Shown: in pieces, positions 18,206 to 26,170 of the stretch
Position numbering within the stretch: the first letter of the stretch is position 1
How the letters are laid out: every line of letters begins with the position of its first letter
Program-made: the position numbers and the translations under genes
Origin: CBDEGU01 sp965238045
GTDB lineage: Bacteria; Acidobacteriota; Terriglobia; Bryobacterales; UBA6623
Direction: 5' to 3'
DNA: 64,000 nucleotides
Assembly (NCBI GenBank): GCA_965238045.1
Contig: CBDEGU010000011.1
Location: 434,001 to 498,000, forward strand
The notes under the pieces: model-generated
Told to the model about the DNA's origin: nothing
Database searches by the model: none
What the model saw: only the letters and a program-made list of their open reading frames with translations

Positions 18206-19666
18206 TCAGCCGCCGCCGGCGAACGCCGTCTGGCGCGAGGTCTGCGATCGAAGGAACGCGAACAGGTCGGAAAGCTCTCGGGCGGAGAGGCTCTCGTCAA
18301 AGCCCTCGGGCATCAACGAAATCTCGGAGCGCTCCATCGACTTAATCTTCGACCGCGGAATGCGGTGCAGATCGTTCGGTCCGCTCACCAGCACGACGAA
18401 CTTGGAATTCCTCGTGCGCAAGACGCCTGAGTAGATCTCATCCTCGGTCTCGACGCGATAAATCTCGTGACCCGGCACGAAACTGGCGCTGGGGAAGATG
18501 ATCGCCTCCAGCAGGTCATGAACCGAGCGCACCGCTCCGACCGCTGTCAGGTCCGGTCCCACATCACCGCCCTGATTTCCCATCGTGTGGCAGGTCGAAC
18601 AGGCGGCCTTCTTGCCAAAGAAGATCGCCCGGCCGGCGGCGGGGTCTCCGCCCCGTGCCAGCCCGGCTTCGAGCTTCGTGAGCCGGTCAACGCGCCGGGC
18701 GCGGGCTTGCTTGATGTTCTCTCGCAGCGGCCCGGCAAGATCGCGGACCTCGGCCGGGAAGGCGCTCAAGATTTCATCGAGCCGCCCGGCTCCCGCCTCG
18801 CCCAGAACCACTCGCGAGCCCAGCAGCGCCTCCACCAGCGCCCGGCCCGCGCGGGCATCTCTCGTGCGGGCATAGGGTTCGAGCAAGCTCTGCTGGACCA
18901 GCGGATCGGCGTCACCAAGCCGTTCCTCCGCAAGCCGGACCAGAAAATCGTCGCTGAGCTTTGCGTTAGCGAGCACCCGCGCGGCGGAGAGACGAAGATC
19001 CGCGTCCTGGCCCGGTGAGAGCAACTCCAGCAGGAACGACAGGATTTCATCGTCCAGCGCGGGCTCATGTTTGACGAGAATGCCGAGCGCGCTCAGACGC
19101 AGGCCGCGCGATGCGTCGTCCTGGGCGATCCCGGAAAGTTCGGCATCGAGCGCGGTCAGATCTCTAGAACGAATTAGAGCCAAGGTTTTGCTGCGCAAAA
19201 TCTCGCTTGCGGATCTGAGTTGCTTGCCAAGCGCCGCGACCCACAAGGGCGGCATAGGATCGGAAGCGCACCGCTGCATCGTATCCAGCAGCGCAAGTTG
19301 CCGCTCTTCGCCGAGCCCGGCCCGGCCCAGCAAATCGGATATCAGCCGCTGTGTGGCCGGTTGTTCGCAGAAACTGACGAGAGCCTCTTGAACTGACCGC
19401 AGTTCTTCCTCGCTAAGCGATGCCGCGCGCATTTGCGAGCGCAGGAACGCCAGCACATCCGGCGACCACTCTGGATGACGGCTCAGCACCCAGAGCGCCG
19501 TCTTGCGCAGCGCGGCGTTCCCCGAACTGGCCTCCCCTGCGCTGGCGACTCCCGGCGACTCCCGAGCTGGTATCCACTGAGCTGGTATCCACTGCGCCGA
19601 TGAAGCCGACCGCCTCGGCCCGCCGCAACTGCGAAGGCTCCATCTGATCGAGGGCGATGAGCGCAA
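18206..19666 (-). CDS. HEAT repeats and CxxCH haem-binding domain (3' half of split gene)
   Basis: This frame becomes protein-like only downstream of the tandem duplication at 19544-19563 (from about NAALRKTALWVLSRH); the first 45 codons are the out-of-frame product of the other half and there is no credible start. HEAT-type helices follow. Then comes a single-haem cytochrome c domain: GRAIFFGKKAACSTCHTMGN, with CSTCH supplying the haem thioethers and proximal His, and a distal VGPDLTAVG. The final segment (HEIYRVETEDEIYSGVLRTR, then IPRSKIKSMERSEISLMPEG) is the conserved tail of this haem-binding family. Alone it would lack export signals. Confidence 0.75.
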   Translation of the reverse strand: MRSSPSIRWSLRSCGGPRRSASSAQWIPAQWIPARESPGVASAGEASSGNAALRKTALWVLSRHPEWSPDVLAFLRSQMRAASLSEEELRSVQEALVSFCEQPATQRLISDLLGRAGLGEERQLALLDTMQRCASDPMPPLWVAALGKQLRSASEILRSKTLALIRSRDLTALDAELSGIAQDDASRGLRLSALGILVKHEPALDDEILSFLLELLSPGQDADLRLSAARVLANAKLSDDFLVRLAEERLGDADPLVQQSLLEPYARTRDARAGRALVEALLGSRVVLGEAGAGRLDEILSAFPAEVRDLAGPLRENIKQARARRVDRLTKLEAGLARGGDPAAGRAIFFGKKAACSTCHTMGNQGGDVGPDLTAVGAVRSVHDLLEAIIFPSASFVPGHEIYRVETEDEIYSGVLRTRNSKFVVLVSGPNDLHRIPRSKIKSMERSEISLMPEGFDESLSARELSDLFAFLRSQTSRQTAFAGGG

Positions 19667-21470
19667 TTTTCTGAACCCTCGGGCTCGGGTCTCGCAGCGC
19701 GGCGCGGGCGGAGGCGGCGTCCCCGAGTTGAATCAGCGAATAGGTAATCGCGTGTTCGACGAAGCGATCCTCCCTCGCGGCGGCGGCTTCGAGCAGCGCG
19801 GGCGCCGCCCCAGCGTCCCCGACCCGTCCCAGTGCCGTGGCCGCCTGCCGCCGCACCGCCGGATGCTCGTCCGCAAGCATTGCCACAAGCCGGCCCGCGC
19901 TGGGCCGGTCGCGCTCGAGACCCGCCGCCCGGGCAGCGGCGATCCTTACCAGAAAGTGGCCATCCTCCAGCGCCTCGCGCACGGCCGCCAGCGACCGCTT
20001 GCCGCCAATCCGCAGCAACCCAAAAACCGCCGCCACCCGCGCCCGCGCCTCGGTCGACGTCTCACGCACCTTCCGCAGCGCATCGATCGAAACTTCTCCC
20101 GCTTCCACAAGACGCGTCAGCGCCTGTTCGGCCACCGCGTGCCTCCCGTCTTCTAGCAAACCCGCCAACTCCGGCGCCGCCAGCTTATCTAATCCCAACT
20201 CGAGCCCGCGCGGATCATCCACCCGCGGCGCTCCGGTCTTGCGGATGCGATAGACCGCTCCTTTGATCTCAGGCTTCGCGATCCGCGACACCGGGCAGCC
20301 GTGAATAAACCAGCCGCCGGTATCCACCACTAGCAGACTGCCGTCCGCATCCTGCATCACATCGGTGGGATGGAAGTCGGGGTCCGAGGACGTCAGAAAA
20401 TCAGAGTCCTCGGTCCGGAACGTCGCCCCCTCGCGCGAGAGAATGTGGCGCTGCACCCGATGAGGATTAAATTGCGCCGTGAAGAGGTTGCCGCGAAAGC
20501 CCTCCCCAAAACCGGTCCCTTTGTAGCGCATCAGCCCGGACGGTGCGATACGGGCGAACTTTGTCATCACGGGCATCAGTTCGCCGGTGCGGGCGAACTC
20601 GCCGACCACGGCGTGGTCCTTGGGGTAGACGCCGCCCTCGACATAGTGCAGGATGGCGTCGCGCTGCCCGGCCCGCGGATTCTGGAAATAGGTCATCGTG
20701 CCGAAGGTTTCCCCGGCGTCGCTGAAGGCAATCTCGACCGGGTTGTCCATGCCGCCTCCGGCCACCCATTCGAGTTCGGTGCCATCGAGACGGCAACGCC
20801 AGATACGCGCCGATTTCCCTTCGAGAACGGGACCTTCCTTGGTCTTGATCTTATAGCCGTGCCGGCCGTCCGTAATATAGAGACGCCCGTCCGGCCCCAG
20901 GAACGGCCCGTGCATGCTGGCGGCATTGGCCGAGAGCACCCACCCCGTCAGCAGCACTTCCTTGACGTCGGCAACGCCATCGCCGTCGGTATCCTCGAGC
21001 CGCAGCAGGTCGGGCGGCGTCGAGACATAGAGGCTGCCTTCGTACCAGACCGCCCCATTCGGCTCGGTGAGTTTATCGGCGAAAATCGTGCTGCTATCGT
21101 AAACACCGTCGCCATCCAAGTCTTCGACCAAGCGCACGATGTAATCAGGGTTGGCCTCCATTTCCGGCGTCTTAAGCGTGTTGCCCGACGACTCGGCAAA
21201 GAACAGCCGCCCCCGGTCATCCAGAGTTCCCAGCATAGGAAACGAAACCAAATCCGAACCAACCGCCACCTCGACTTCAAACCCAGCCGGAACCGTAATC
21301 GCCGCCAAACCCGTCGCCCCAACCCCAGCCCCTGGACCCAACTCACCCAACCCATCCGGCTGCCAAGCCACAATCCCGGCCCCCACAACACAAAGAACCA
21401 CCACCGCCGCCAGAACCGGCAGGCGGCTATGAGAAATCCTTGATGAGTCTTCTTGCGCCATCGTCCCCAC
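19413..21470 (-). CDS. Membrane-bound dehydrogenase domain plus HEAT repeats (5' half of split gene)
   Basis: The 685-codon frame starts with a short cytoplasmic tail and a single membrane anchor or signal (LPVLAAVVVLCVVGAGIVAW, residues 17-36). It continues with the large propeller-type dehydrogenase domain of PVC bacteria: VPAGFEVEVAVGSDLV, DLDGDGVYDSSTIFADKL (a calcium-binding-like D-x-D-G-D-G loop), GPFLGPDGRLYITDGRHGYK and GGGMDNPVEIAFSDAGE. Residues about 450-610 are HEAT repeats (VRRQAATALGRVGDAGAAPA). Substrate is unknown; the family is thought to oxidise sugars or alcohols and pass electrons to its own cytochrome domain. The last about 45 residues (after VDTSS) are out of frame and meaningless. 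Confidence 0.8.
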   Translation of the reverse strand: MGTMAQEDSSRISHSRLPVLAAVVVLCVVGAGIVAWQPDGLGELGPGAGVGATGLAAITVPAGFEVEVAVGSDLVSFPMLGTLDDRGRLFFAESSGNTLKTPEMEANPDYIVRLVEDLDGDGVYDSSTIFADKLTEPNGAVWYEGSLYVSTPPDLLRLEDTDGDGVADVKEVLLTGWVLSANAASMHGPFLGPDGRLYITDGRHGYKIKTKEGPVLEGKSARIWRCRLDGTELEWVAGGGMDNPVEIAFSDAGETFGTMTYFQNPRAGQRDAILHYVEGGVYPKDHAVVGEFARTGELMPVMTKFARIAPSGLMRYKGTGFGEGFRGNLFTAQFNPHRVQRHILSREGATFRTEDSDFLTSSDPDFHPTDVMQDADGSLLVVDTGGWFIHGCPVSRIAKPEIKGAVYRIRKTGAPRVDDPRGLELGLDKLAAPELAGLLEDGRHAVAEQALTRLVEAGEVSIDALRKVRETSTEARARVAAVFGLLRIGGKRSLAAVREALEDGHFLVRIAAARAAGLERDRPSAGRLVAMLADEHPAVRRQAATALGRVGDAGAAPALLEAAAAREDRFVEHAITYSLIQLGDAASARAALRDPSPRVQKIALIALDQMEPSQLRRAEAVGFIGAVDTSSVDTSSGVAGSRQRRGGQFGERRAAQDGALGAEPSSRVVAGCAGVPALANARGIA
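19544..19593 (-). repeat. 10-bp and 15-bp tandem duplications at the frameshift
   Basis: GGCGACTCCC occurs twice in tandem (19544-19563), followed directly by GAGCTGGTATCCACT twice (19564-19593). The first unit is not a multiple of three and shifts the reading frame; the second is in frame. Both duplications are perfect, which suggests recent origin or active slippage. Confidence 0.9.
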
Positions 21471-21544
21471 ACCTCGCTAACTCTACCGCGCCGTCCGAAC
21501 TCCAATGTCCGCGCCCAACCCTTCGCAGCCCGGACACTGCCTAG

Positions 21545-23126
21545 GAGTCCGTCCGAGTATCAGCTTGGCACGGTTTTGGTGCTGGGTTGAATTTCCGGCG
21601 GGAGATTTACTCGTTCGGCAAAGGCAGGGCTCGGGCGGTCGAAGTCGGGCGGGATGGACAAACACCGCCTGGCAGCAGTTTCTCGCGCCCCGCAGAAGCC
21701 TCCGCGAACTCTTCGAACCGCATTTCCTTCTTGCTATCCATGGCAGAGGGTGTGCATCTTCAATATGTTGTGCGTCAGGCAAATCAACGCCCATTCGCCG
21801 CGCACCTTCTCCAACCCGCGCAAGAGAAACCCTCGCATCCCGCGCCCCTGTTTGATCTGATTGATCTGACCAAACACCGGCTCGACGATCCCCTTGCGTT
21901 GGGCGTAAACCTTCGCTCCAGCCCGCGTCTGCAATTTGCGTTTCATCCGCTCCAGCCGCGTTGCTCCCCGCCGCAAGGGTCCGCGCTTCGCTGGCGGTGG
22001 CCGCTCCCCGTGCTTGTCTTTCTTCGTGGCGATGTAAGCCTCAATCTTGTTCTCCGGCGCGGCGGCCGATTCCAAAGATTGCAGATTCTGCTCCGAACAA
22101 TAGCCGCTGTCGGCCAACACTTGTTGTGGCCGCTGCCCCGCCTGCTGCTCGACCGCTTCGAGCAGCGGCTGCAGTTGTTGTTTGTCGTTCGCCGCCTGCG
22201 TCACCGTCTGCCCCACGATCAACTGACAGACCCCCTCCACCGCCGCCTGCGCGTTGTAGGCCTGCAAGAACCCGTCGCCGCCTTTCATGATGCGCGATTC
22301 CGGATCGCTGAAGTTGTACTGATCCTTGTCGCGCGGCTTCGCTTTGCGGACGTCGTCGGCTGAGTGGTCTTGGGCGGCCGCTTTGTCGCGCGCCCTTTGT
22401 TTTAGGGCTCTCTGGGCTTGCCGAATCTTTTCCAGCCGCGTCTGGCGGCGCTGCAACTCCTCGGGCAGCTCCTGGCCCGTCTGCTCAGGCCCGTAGCGGG
22501 CGTCCTCGGCGGCATCGGCCCTCTCCGCTTCGGTCAGCATCTGTTGGACCTCGGCGGCAATCTGCTGCTCGGTTTGCTTCATCCGCCCCCAACTCATGGC
22601 CTTGTGCTTGGAGGCGTTGGCTTTCATCTTCGTGCCGTCCAGCGCCACCCGACCCAGCTTCATCGCCCCGGCTTCCAGCGCCAGCCGCAACACCTGCTCG
22701 AACAGCTGGTGCAGCGCTTCCAGGTGGATCTTGCGAAAGTCGGAAATCGTGCGGAAGTCGGGCTGATTGCCGGCCGCCAACACCCGAAAAGGCACGTCCT
22801 CGACCAGACGCTCGGCGATCTTGCGCGAGGAACGCACCCCCAGGCAGTAGCCGTAGAGCAGCAGCTTCACCATCAGCCGCGGATGGTAAGGCGGCTGGCC
22901 GCGCCACTCCTTTTCATAGACCTTCTCGATCGCCGACAAATCCAGTTGATCGACCACGTCGCTGACGAAGTAGACGAGGTGGCTTTCCGGCAGCCAATCG
23001 CGCAAACTAGGAGGCAGCAGCAGTTCTTGCTCGGGAAGGTAGGGGCGGTAAGTTTTTCCCATAAACCATTATCGCCCACTTGTGTTTTTTCTCAAAGAAG
23101 AAAATGACCAATACTCGGACAGGCTC
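21545..23126 (-). mobile_element. IS1182-type insertion sequence with CTAG flanks
   Basis: A 1582-bp element carrying one transposase on the minus strand. The ends are inverted repeats of about 16 bp: left GAGTCCGTCCGAGTAT (21545-21560) and right ATACTCGGACAGGCTC (23111-23126), matching at 14 of 16 positions. Each end abuts CTAG (21541-21544 and 23127-23130), consistent with a 4-bp target duplication. The element looks complete and the transposase is intact. On its right lies a truncated gene that begins right after CTAG; the left flank does not supply an obvious missing N-terminus. Confidence 0.85.
21734..23062 (-). CDS. IS1182-family DDE transposase
   Basis: A 442-aa transposase. N-terminal residues match the IS1182/DUF772 domain (LPPSLRDWLPESHLVYFVSD and PPYHPRLMVKLLLYGYC). 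The DDE catalytic core reads GRVALDGTKMKANASKHKA (first Asp), QVLADSGYCSEQNL (second Asp) and QRKGIVEPVFGQINQIKQG (Glu), with RGFLLRGLEKVRGEWAL as the typical tail. A Gln/Ala-rich coiled segment lies between the first and second Asp. The length fits full IS1182 transposases, and there are no frameshifts, so the element may be active. Confidence 0.92.
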   Translation of the reverse strand: MGKTYRPYLPEQELLLPPSLRDWLPESHLVYFVSDVVDQLDLSAIEKVYEKEWRGQPPYHPRLMVKLLLYGYCLGVRSSRKIAERLVEDVPFRVLAAGNQPDFRTISDFRKIHLEALHQLFEQVLRLALEAGAMKLGRVALDGTKMKANASKHKAMSWGRMKQTEQQIAAEVQQMLTEAERADAAEDARYGPEQTGQELPEELQRRQTRLEKIRQAQRALKQRARDKAAAQDHSADDVRKAKPRDKDQYNFSDPESRIMKGGDGFLQAYNAQAAVEGVCQLIVGQTVTQAANDKQQLQPLLEAVEQQAGQRPQQVLADSGYCSEQNLQSLESAAAPENKIEAYIATKKDKHGERPPPAKRGPLRRGATRLERMKRKLQTRAGAKVYAQRKGIVEPVFGQINQIKQGRGMRGFLLRGLEKVRGEWALICLTHNILKMHTLCHG

Positions 23127-23130
23127 CTAG

Positions 23131-23421
23131 GCGGCACACCCAGTATCCGGGGCGCTGGTCTGGATCTGGATCAAAGCCGATCCTGCCGTCGATCCAGAGA
23201 TTGCCCGCCTCTCGCGATCGAAATCCAATCGCGTAAATGGTGGGCATATACAAGTCGAAGCGGATACAGAAGGCCACTTTGAAATCACCAATCTGCCACC
23301 TGGCGCTGCGTTTCGGCTGACTGCAACGCATCGTAATGGGAAGTACACACCCACACGCCTGCAAGGTTTTCGCACGGACACAGCCGGTCAAGAGATGAGA
23401 GTCGTATTGAAACCGAGGTGA
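23131..23421 (+). pseudogene. 5'-truncated carboxypeptidase-regulatory-like domain protein
   Basis: The frame is open from the right flank of the IS to a TGA at 23419-23421 (96 codons) but has no start codon. It reads HPVSGALVWIWIKADPAVDP, then HIQVEADTEGHFEITNLPPG and ends RTDTAGQEMRVVLKPR, a classic carboxypeptidase-regulatory/CNA-B-like beta-sandwich (the G-x-F-x-I-x-x-L-P-P-G signature). Such domains are attached to secreted or TonB-dependent proteins. The N-terminal part was lost, probably through the IS insertion or a linked deletion. Confidence 0.6.
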
Positions 23422-23650
23422 GGAAAGTGGGACGCTCCGCATTTGTGCAGACGCCGTCCCGCGGGCCGGGAGTTTCACGGCATCGGAGTCTATCGAGCCG
23501 ATGGGCTTCGAGACGGCGCGAAAGGCGCGTTGCCACGCTCGTCACCAGTGCCTTGATGAGCCAGTCGGAGTTCTGCCAGGGAACTACTATTCCTCGGCGG
23601 GGTCGCTTCTCGCGCGCTTTTATTGGGGTGATCCGCTGATGCTAAACTGA
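23422..23650 (+). pseudogene. Degraded gene remnant upstream of rimO
   Basis: Two short frames look protein-like in succession: FHGIGVYRADGLRDGAKGAL, and then, one frame shifted, EPVGVLPGNYYSSAGSLLAR ending FYWGDPLMLN with a TGA at 23648-23650. The second has the feel of a C-terminus, but I cannot name the family. There is no start and at least one indel. It is probably debris left beside the IS. Confidence 0.35.
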
Positions 23651-23665
23651 GGTCGCTGCTCGGCT

Positions 23666-23711
23666 ATTGTTTCCGGGATTGTTTTCGTGATTGTTTCCGG
23701 CGGTTGTTTCC
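23666..23711 (+). repeat. 12-bp-period repeat directly before the rimO start
   Basis: Four copies of ATTGTTTCC or a one-base variant start at 23666, 23678, 23690 and 23703, giving a period of 12, 12 and 13 bases. They end three bases before the ATG of rimO. No Shine-Dalgarno is present, so the T-rich repeat takes its place in the leader. An in-frame TTG inside it (23691) is not the likely start. Confidence 0.75.
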
Positions 23712-23714
23712 CCT

Positions 23715-25130
23715 ATGAAAATTGGTTTTGTCAGCCTTGGCTGCCCCAAGAACCTGGTCGATAGCGAGGTGATGATGGGCCTGCTCGAGGCTCGCGGACA
23801 CGAGCTGACCGCGGAGGCATCCGAGGCCGAGGCGCTGGTCGTCAATACTTGCAGCTTCATCGATCCGGCGAAACAGGAATCGGTCGACACGATTCTTGAA
23901 ATGGCCGAGCACAAGAAGACGGGCAAGGCTCGCCGGCTGATCGTCGCCGGGTGTCTGGTGGAACGCTATCGGGACGAGATTCGCAGCCGTGTGCCCGAAG
24001 TCGACGCGGTGCTGGGGACGAATGAACTCGAAGACATCGTGGCGCTTTGCGAGGGCGGGGAAGCCGAGGCCGGGGAGTCCTGCGGCAGGGGCCGGGACCG
24101 CGAGGCCTATCTCTATCACGATCGAACGCCCCGGCGGCTGGCGACTCCGCCGCACATGGCCTACATCAAGATCAATGAAGGTTGCGATCACCCCTGCACG
24201 TTCTGCATCATCCCTCAATTTCGCGGCGGATTTCGCAGCCGGCGGTTTGAATCGGTCGTGCGCGAGGCCGATGCGCTGTTTCGGCGAGGCGTGGGTGAAA
24301 TCAACCTGATCGGTCAGGATACAACGAATTTTGGTGAAGACCTGGGGCTGAACGACGGCCTGGCCATGCTGCTCGATCGTCTCGGGTCACTCGAAAGCGC
24401 CGGCTGGGTGCGCTTCCTCTATACCTACCCGAATCGCGTCTCGCAGCGGTTGCTCGACACGATCGCCCGCCATGAGGCGCTGTGTAACTATATTGATATT
24501 CCGCTGCAGCACGCCAGCGCCGGCGTGCTCCGGCGGATGAAGCGGGGCTCGTCGGGCGACATCTTCCTCAAGCTCGTCGAGCGCATCCGCCGCACGATTC
24601 CGGGAGTGGCGATTCGCACGAGTTTCATCGCTGGCTTTCCGGGCGAAACCGCACAAGACTTCGACGAACTGTGCCAGTTCATCGAAGCGGCGGAATTCGA
24701 CCGTGTGGGGGTCTTTGGCTATTCCGACGACGAGACGAGCGAGAGCTATCATCTGGACGGCAAGGTCTCCCGCCGGGATATCTACCAGCGCCGACGGCGG
24801 CTGATGGCGATTCAGCGGAAAATTTCGCGGCGGCGCAATCGGGCTCTGATCGGCAAGCGGTTTCCGATACTCGTCAAAGGTCCCTCGGCGGAGAGCGATC
24901 TGCTATGGGAGGGCCGGCTGCAGTCCCAAGCCGAGGAGATCGATGGCATCACCTACATCACTGAGTTCGCCGGCCCAGAGCCGAAGCCAGGCGATTTTGG
25001 CGAGATCCGCATTACCCGCGCCGCGGCCTACGATCTTTTCGGCGTTCTCGAAAAAGTGCGGGAGCCCGCGAGGGTTGTGGCCCCGCCGGTGCGGACCCAA
25101 TCGCTGGTTCAACTGCCGGTGCTGTCGTGA
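23715..25130 (+). CDS. rimO: Ribosomal protein S12 methylthiotransferase RimO
   Basis: RimO is a radical-SAM enzyme that adds a methylthio group to Asp88/89 of ribosomal protein S12. The 471-aa product starts MKIGFVSLGCPKNLVDSE, the RimO N-terminal signature, with cluster cysteines there and in NTCSFID and AGCLVERY. The radical-SAM CxxxCxxC motif is CDHPCTFCIIPQFRGGFRSR. A TRAM domain follows at the end (about residues 375-440) with a short C-terminal extension. The ATG at 23715 is chosen over an upstream TTG because homology begins exactly there. The gene ends at, and overlaps, the zinc-finger ORF downstream. Confidence 0.95.
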   Translation: MKIGFVSLGCPKNLVDSEVMMGLLEARGHELTAEASEAEALVVNTCSFIDPAKQESVDTILEMAEHKKTGKARRLIVAGCLVERYRDEIRSRVPEVDAVLGTNELEDIVALCEGGEAEAGESCGRGRDREAYLYHDRTPRRLATPPHMAYIKINEGCDHPCTFCIIPQFRGGFRSRRFESVVREADALFRRGVGEINLIGQDTTNFGEDLGLNDGLAMLLDRLGSLESAGWVRFLYTYPNRVSQRLLDTIARHEALCNYIDIPLQHASAGVLRRMKRGSSGDIFLKLVERIRRTIPGVAIRTSFIAGFPGETAQDFDELCQFIEAAEFDRVGVFGYSDDETSESYHLDGKVSRRDIYQRRRRLMAIQRKISRRRNRALIGKRFPILVKGPSAESDLLWEGRLQSQAEEIDGITYITEFAGPEPKPGDFGEIRITRAAAYDLFGVLEKVREPARVVAPPVRTQSLVQLPVLS

Positions 25131-25144
25131 AGGAGGGAGCACCA

Positions 25145-25345
25145 TTGGCCGATCGGGGAGTTCGGAAATGTCCCATCTGCGGCAAGCCCGCCGAGGAAAA
25201 GTCGGCGGGCTATCCGTTCTGCAGTGACCGCTGCCGGACGACCGACCTGGGAAACTGGTCGTCGGAATCCTATGTCACGCATAGCCCGCTGACCGAGGCC
25301 GATGAAATCCTCGACGCCAGCGATCTCGCCGGCCGGGAGGATTGA
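25145..25345 (+). CDS. yacG: YacG-like zinc-finger protein (DNA gyrase inhibitor family)
   Basis: A small protein with the four-cysteine zinc site of YacG: CPICGKPAEEKSAGYPFCSDRC (C-x2-C then C-x3-C). The adjacent TTDLGNW segment is also family-typical. In E. coli YacG binds GyrB and inhibits gyrase. The TTG at 25145 is chosen because AGGAGGG ends 7 bases before it; a GTG at 25127 overlapping the rimO stop is in frame but has no ribosome site. It is translationally linked to rimO. The acidic C-terminus is longer than in E. coli. Confidence 0.75.
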   Translation: MADRGVRKCPICGKPAEEKSAGYPFCSDRCRTTDLGNWSSESYVTHSPLTEADEILDASDLAGRED

Positions 25346-25436
25346 CGAGATAGCGCAGCGCTCGCGGCGGTCTTTGCTCGGCGGTATTCGTTCGGTAGGG
25401 CGGGGACGCCGGATCGTTGCGGGGCGCAGTGCCGCC

Positions 25437-25449
25437 GGGGGGGGGGGGG
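25437..25449 (+). repeat. Run of 13 G upstream of pgpA
   Basis: An uninterrupted tract of 13 guanines sits between the yacG-like gene and pgpA, 59 bases before the pgpA start. Tracts this long are prone to slipped-strand length change and are known phase-variation switches in other bacteria. It may instead be a sequencing artefact; only read data could tell. Confidence 0.9.
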
Positions 25450-25508
25450 CCGGCATCCGGTCGTTGTGCCGCTGTATTGCCGTGAGAGAGAGTCGTAAGG
25501 GCGGGTGG

Positions 25509-25961
25509 ATGATCGCGCTGGCTACTTGGGGCGGCTGTGGACTGGCGCCCAAGGCGCCGGGCACGGCGGGTTCGATCGTGGCGCTGGCGTTGGGATATAT
25601 AGCTGTCGAGGTCTTTCGATTTCCGCCGCTCACTCTTGGCTTGGCCGCCGCTGTGCTCTTCTGGCCGGCGTGCCGGGCGGCCGAGGCGGCGGAAAAACAC
25701 TTCGGGCGCGAGGACCCTCCGCAGGTTGTCGTCGACGAAGTCATCGGGCAATGGCTGACGCTCTCGATGGTGGAAGCGGGATCGCACCTCTCATGGCTGG
25801 CCGCGCTGATATTATTCCGGGTATTCGATATCACGAAACCGTTTCCGATCCGGCGCTTCGAGAAATTGCCCGGCGGTTTAGGGGTCGTCGCCGACGACCT
25901 GGCCGCCGGCGCCTGCGCTATGATTACTCTGTGGGGTCTGGGGTGGTTTGGCGCATGGTAG
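25509..25961 (+). CDS. pgpA: Phosphatidylglycerophosphatase A
   Basis: PgpA dephosphorylates phosphatidylglycerophosphate to phosphatidylglycerol in the inner membrane. The 150-aa protein starts MIALATWGGCGLAPKAPGTA, contains the family motif APKAPGTAGS, and has QVVVDEVIGQWLTL (the conserved D-E-x-x-G metal site) plus LFRVFDITKPFPIRRFEKLP and GVVADDLAAG. Three to four hydrophobic helices are present. The ATG at 25509 matches the family N-terminus and is preceded by a short AAGGG; an upstream in-frame ATG (25302) would add about 69 unprotein-like residues across the poly-G run. It follows rimO and yacG in the same direction. Confidence 0.9.
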   Translation: MIALATWGGCGLAPKAPGTAGSIVALALGYIAVEVFRFPPLTLGLAAAVLFWPACRAAEAAEKHFGREDPPQVVVDEVIGQWLTLSMVEAGSHLSWLAALILFRVFDITKPFPIRRFEKLPGGLGVVADDLAAGACAMITLWGLGWFGAW

Positions 25962-26170
25962 CGGGCGTGGCAGGGGTTCTTTCCCCGGCTTCGGCTCGCC
26001 CGCCGACGGGCTTCGAGGCAAGCGGTTTGACGGGGTGCGGTTGTGTGTAACAGGCCGCAAGACTCGCGGCGCGGGGTTGTGAGCGGAATGGCGTTGCGAA
26101 GCAGGCGGCCCCCGAGTCGTGCAACCCTGGCGGCAACTCTTCAGCAGATGGAACCGCGAAAGAAAACAGC

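Larger units (their letters stand above)
18206..21470 (-). pseudogene. Membrane-bound dehydrogenase-HEAT-cytochrome c gene split by a 10-bp tandem duplication
   Basis: Two overlapping frames together make one protein of the PVC/Acidobacteria type: a propeller-like membrane-bound dehydrogenase domain, HEAT repeats, and a C-terminal haem-binding domain. The frame switches exactly at a tandem duplication of GGCGACTCCC (19544-19553 and 19554-19563). Removing one copy restores a continuous frame reading VDTSSGVASAGEASSGNAAL. An adjacent 15-bp in-frame duplication (19564-19593) encodes the repeat VDTSSVDTSS. The gene is therefore either inactivated or switched on and off by repeat slippage. The two halves are listed separately. 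Confidence 0.8.

Noticed and set aside
20370..21443. 357-codon open frame on the plus strand
   Set aside because: Antisense to the dehydrogenase domain; Arg/His/Pro-rich without motifs.
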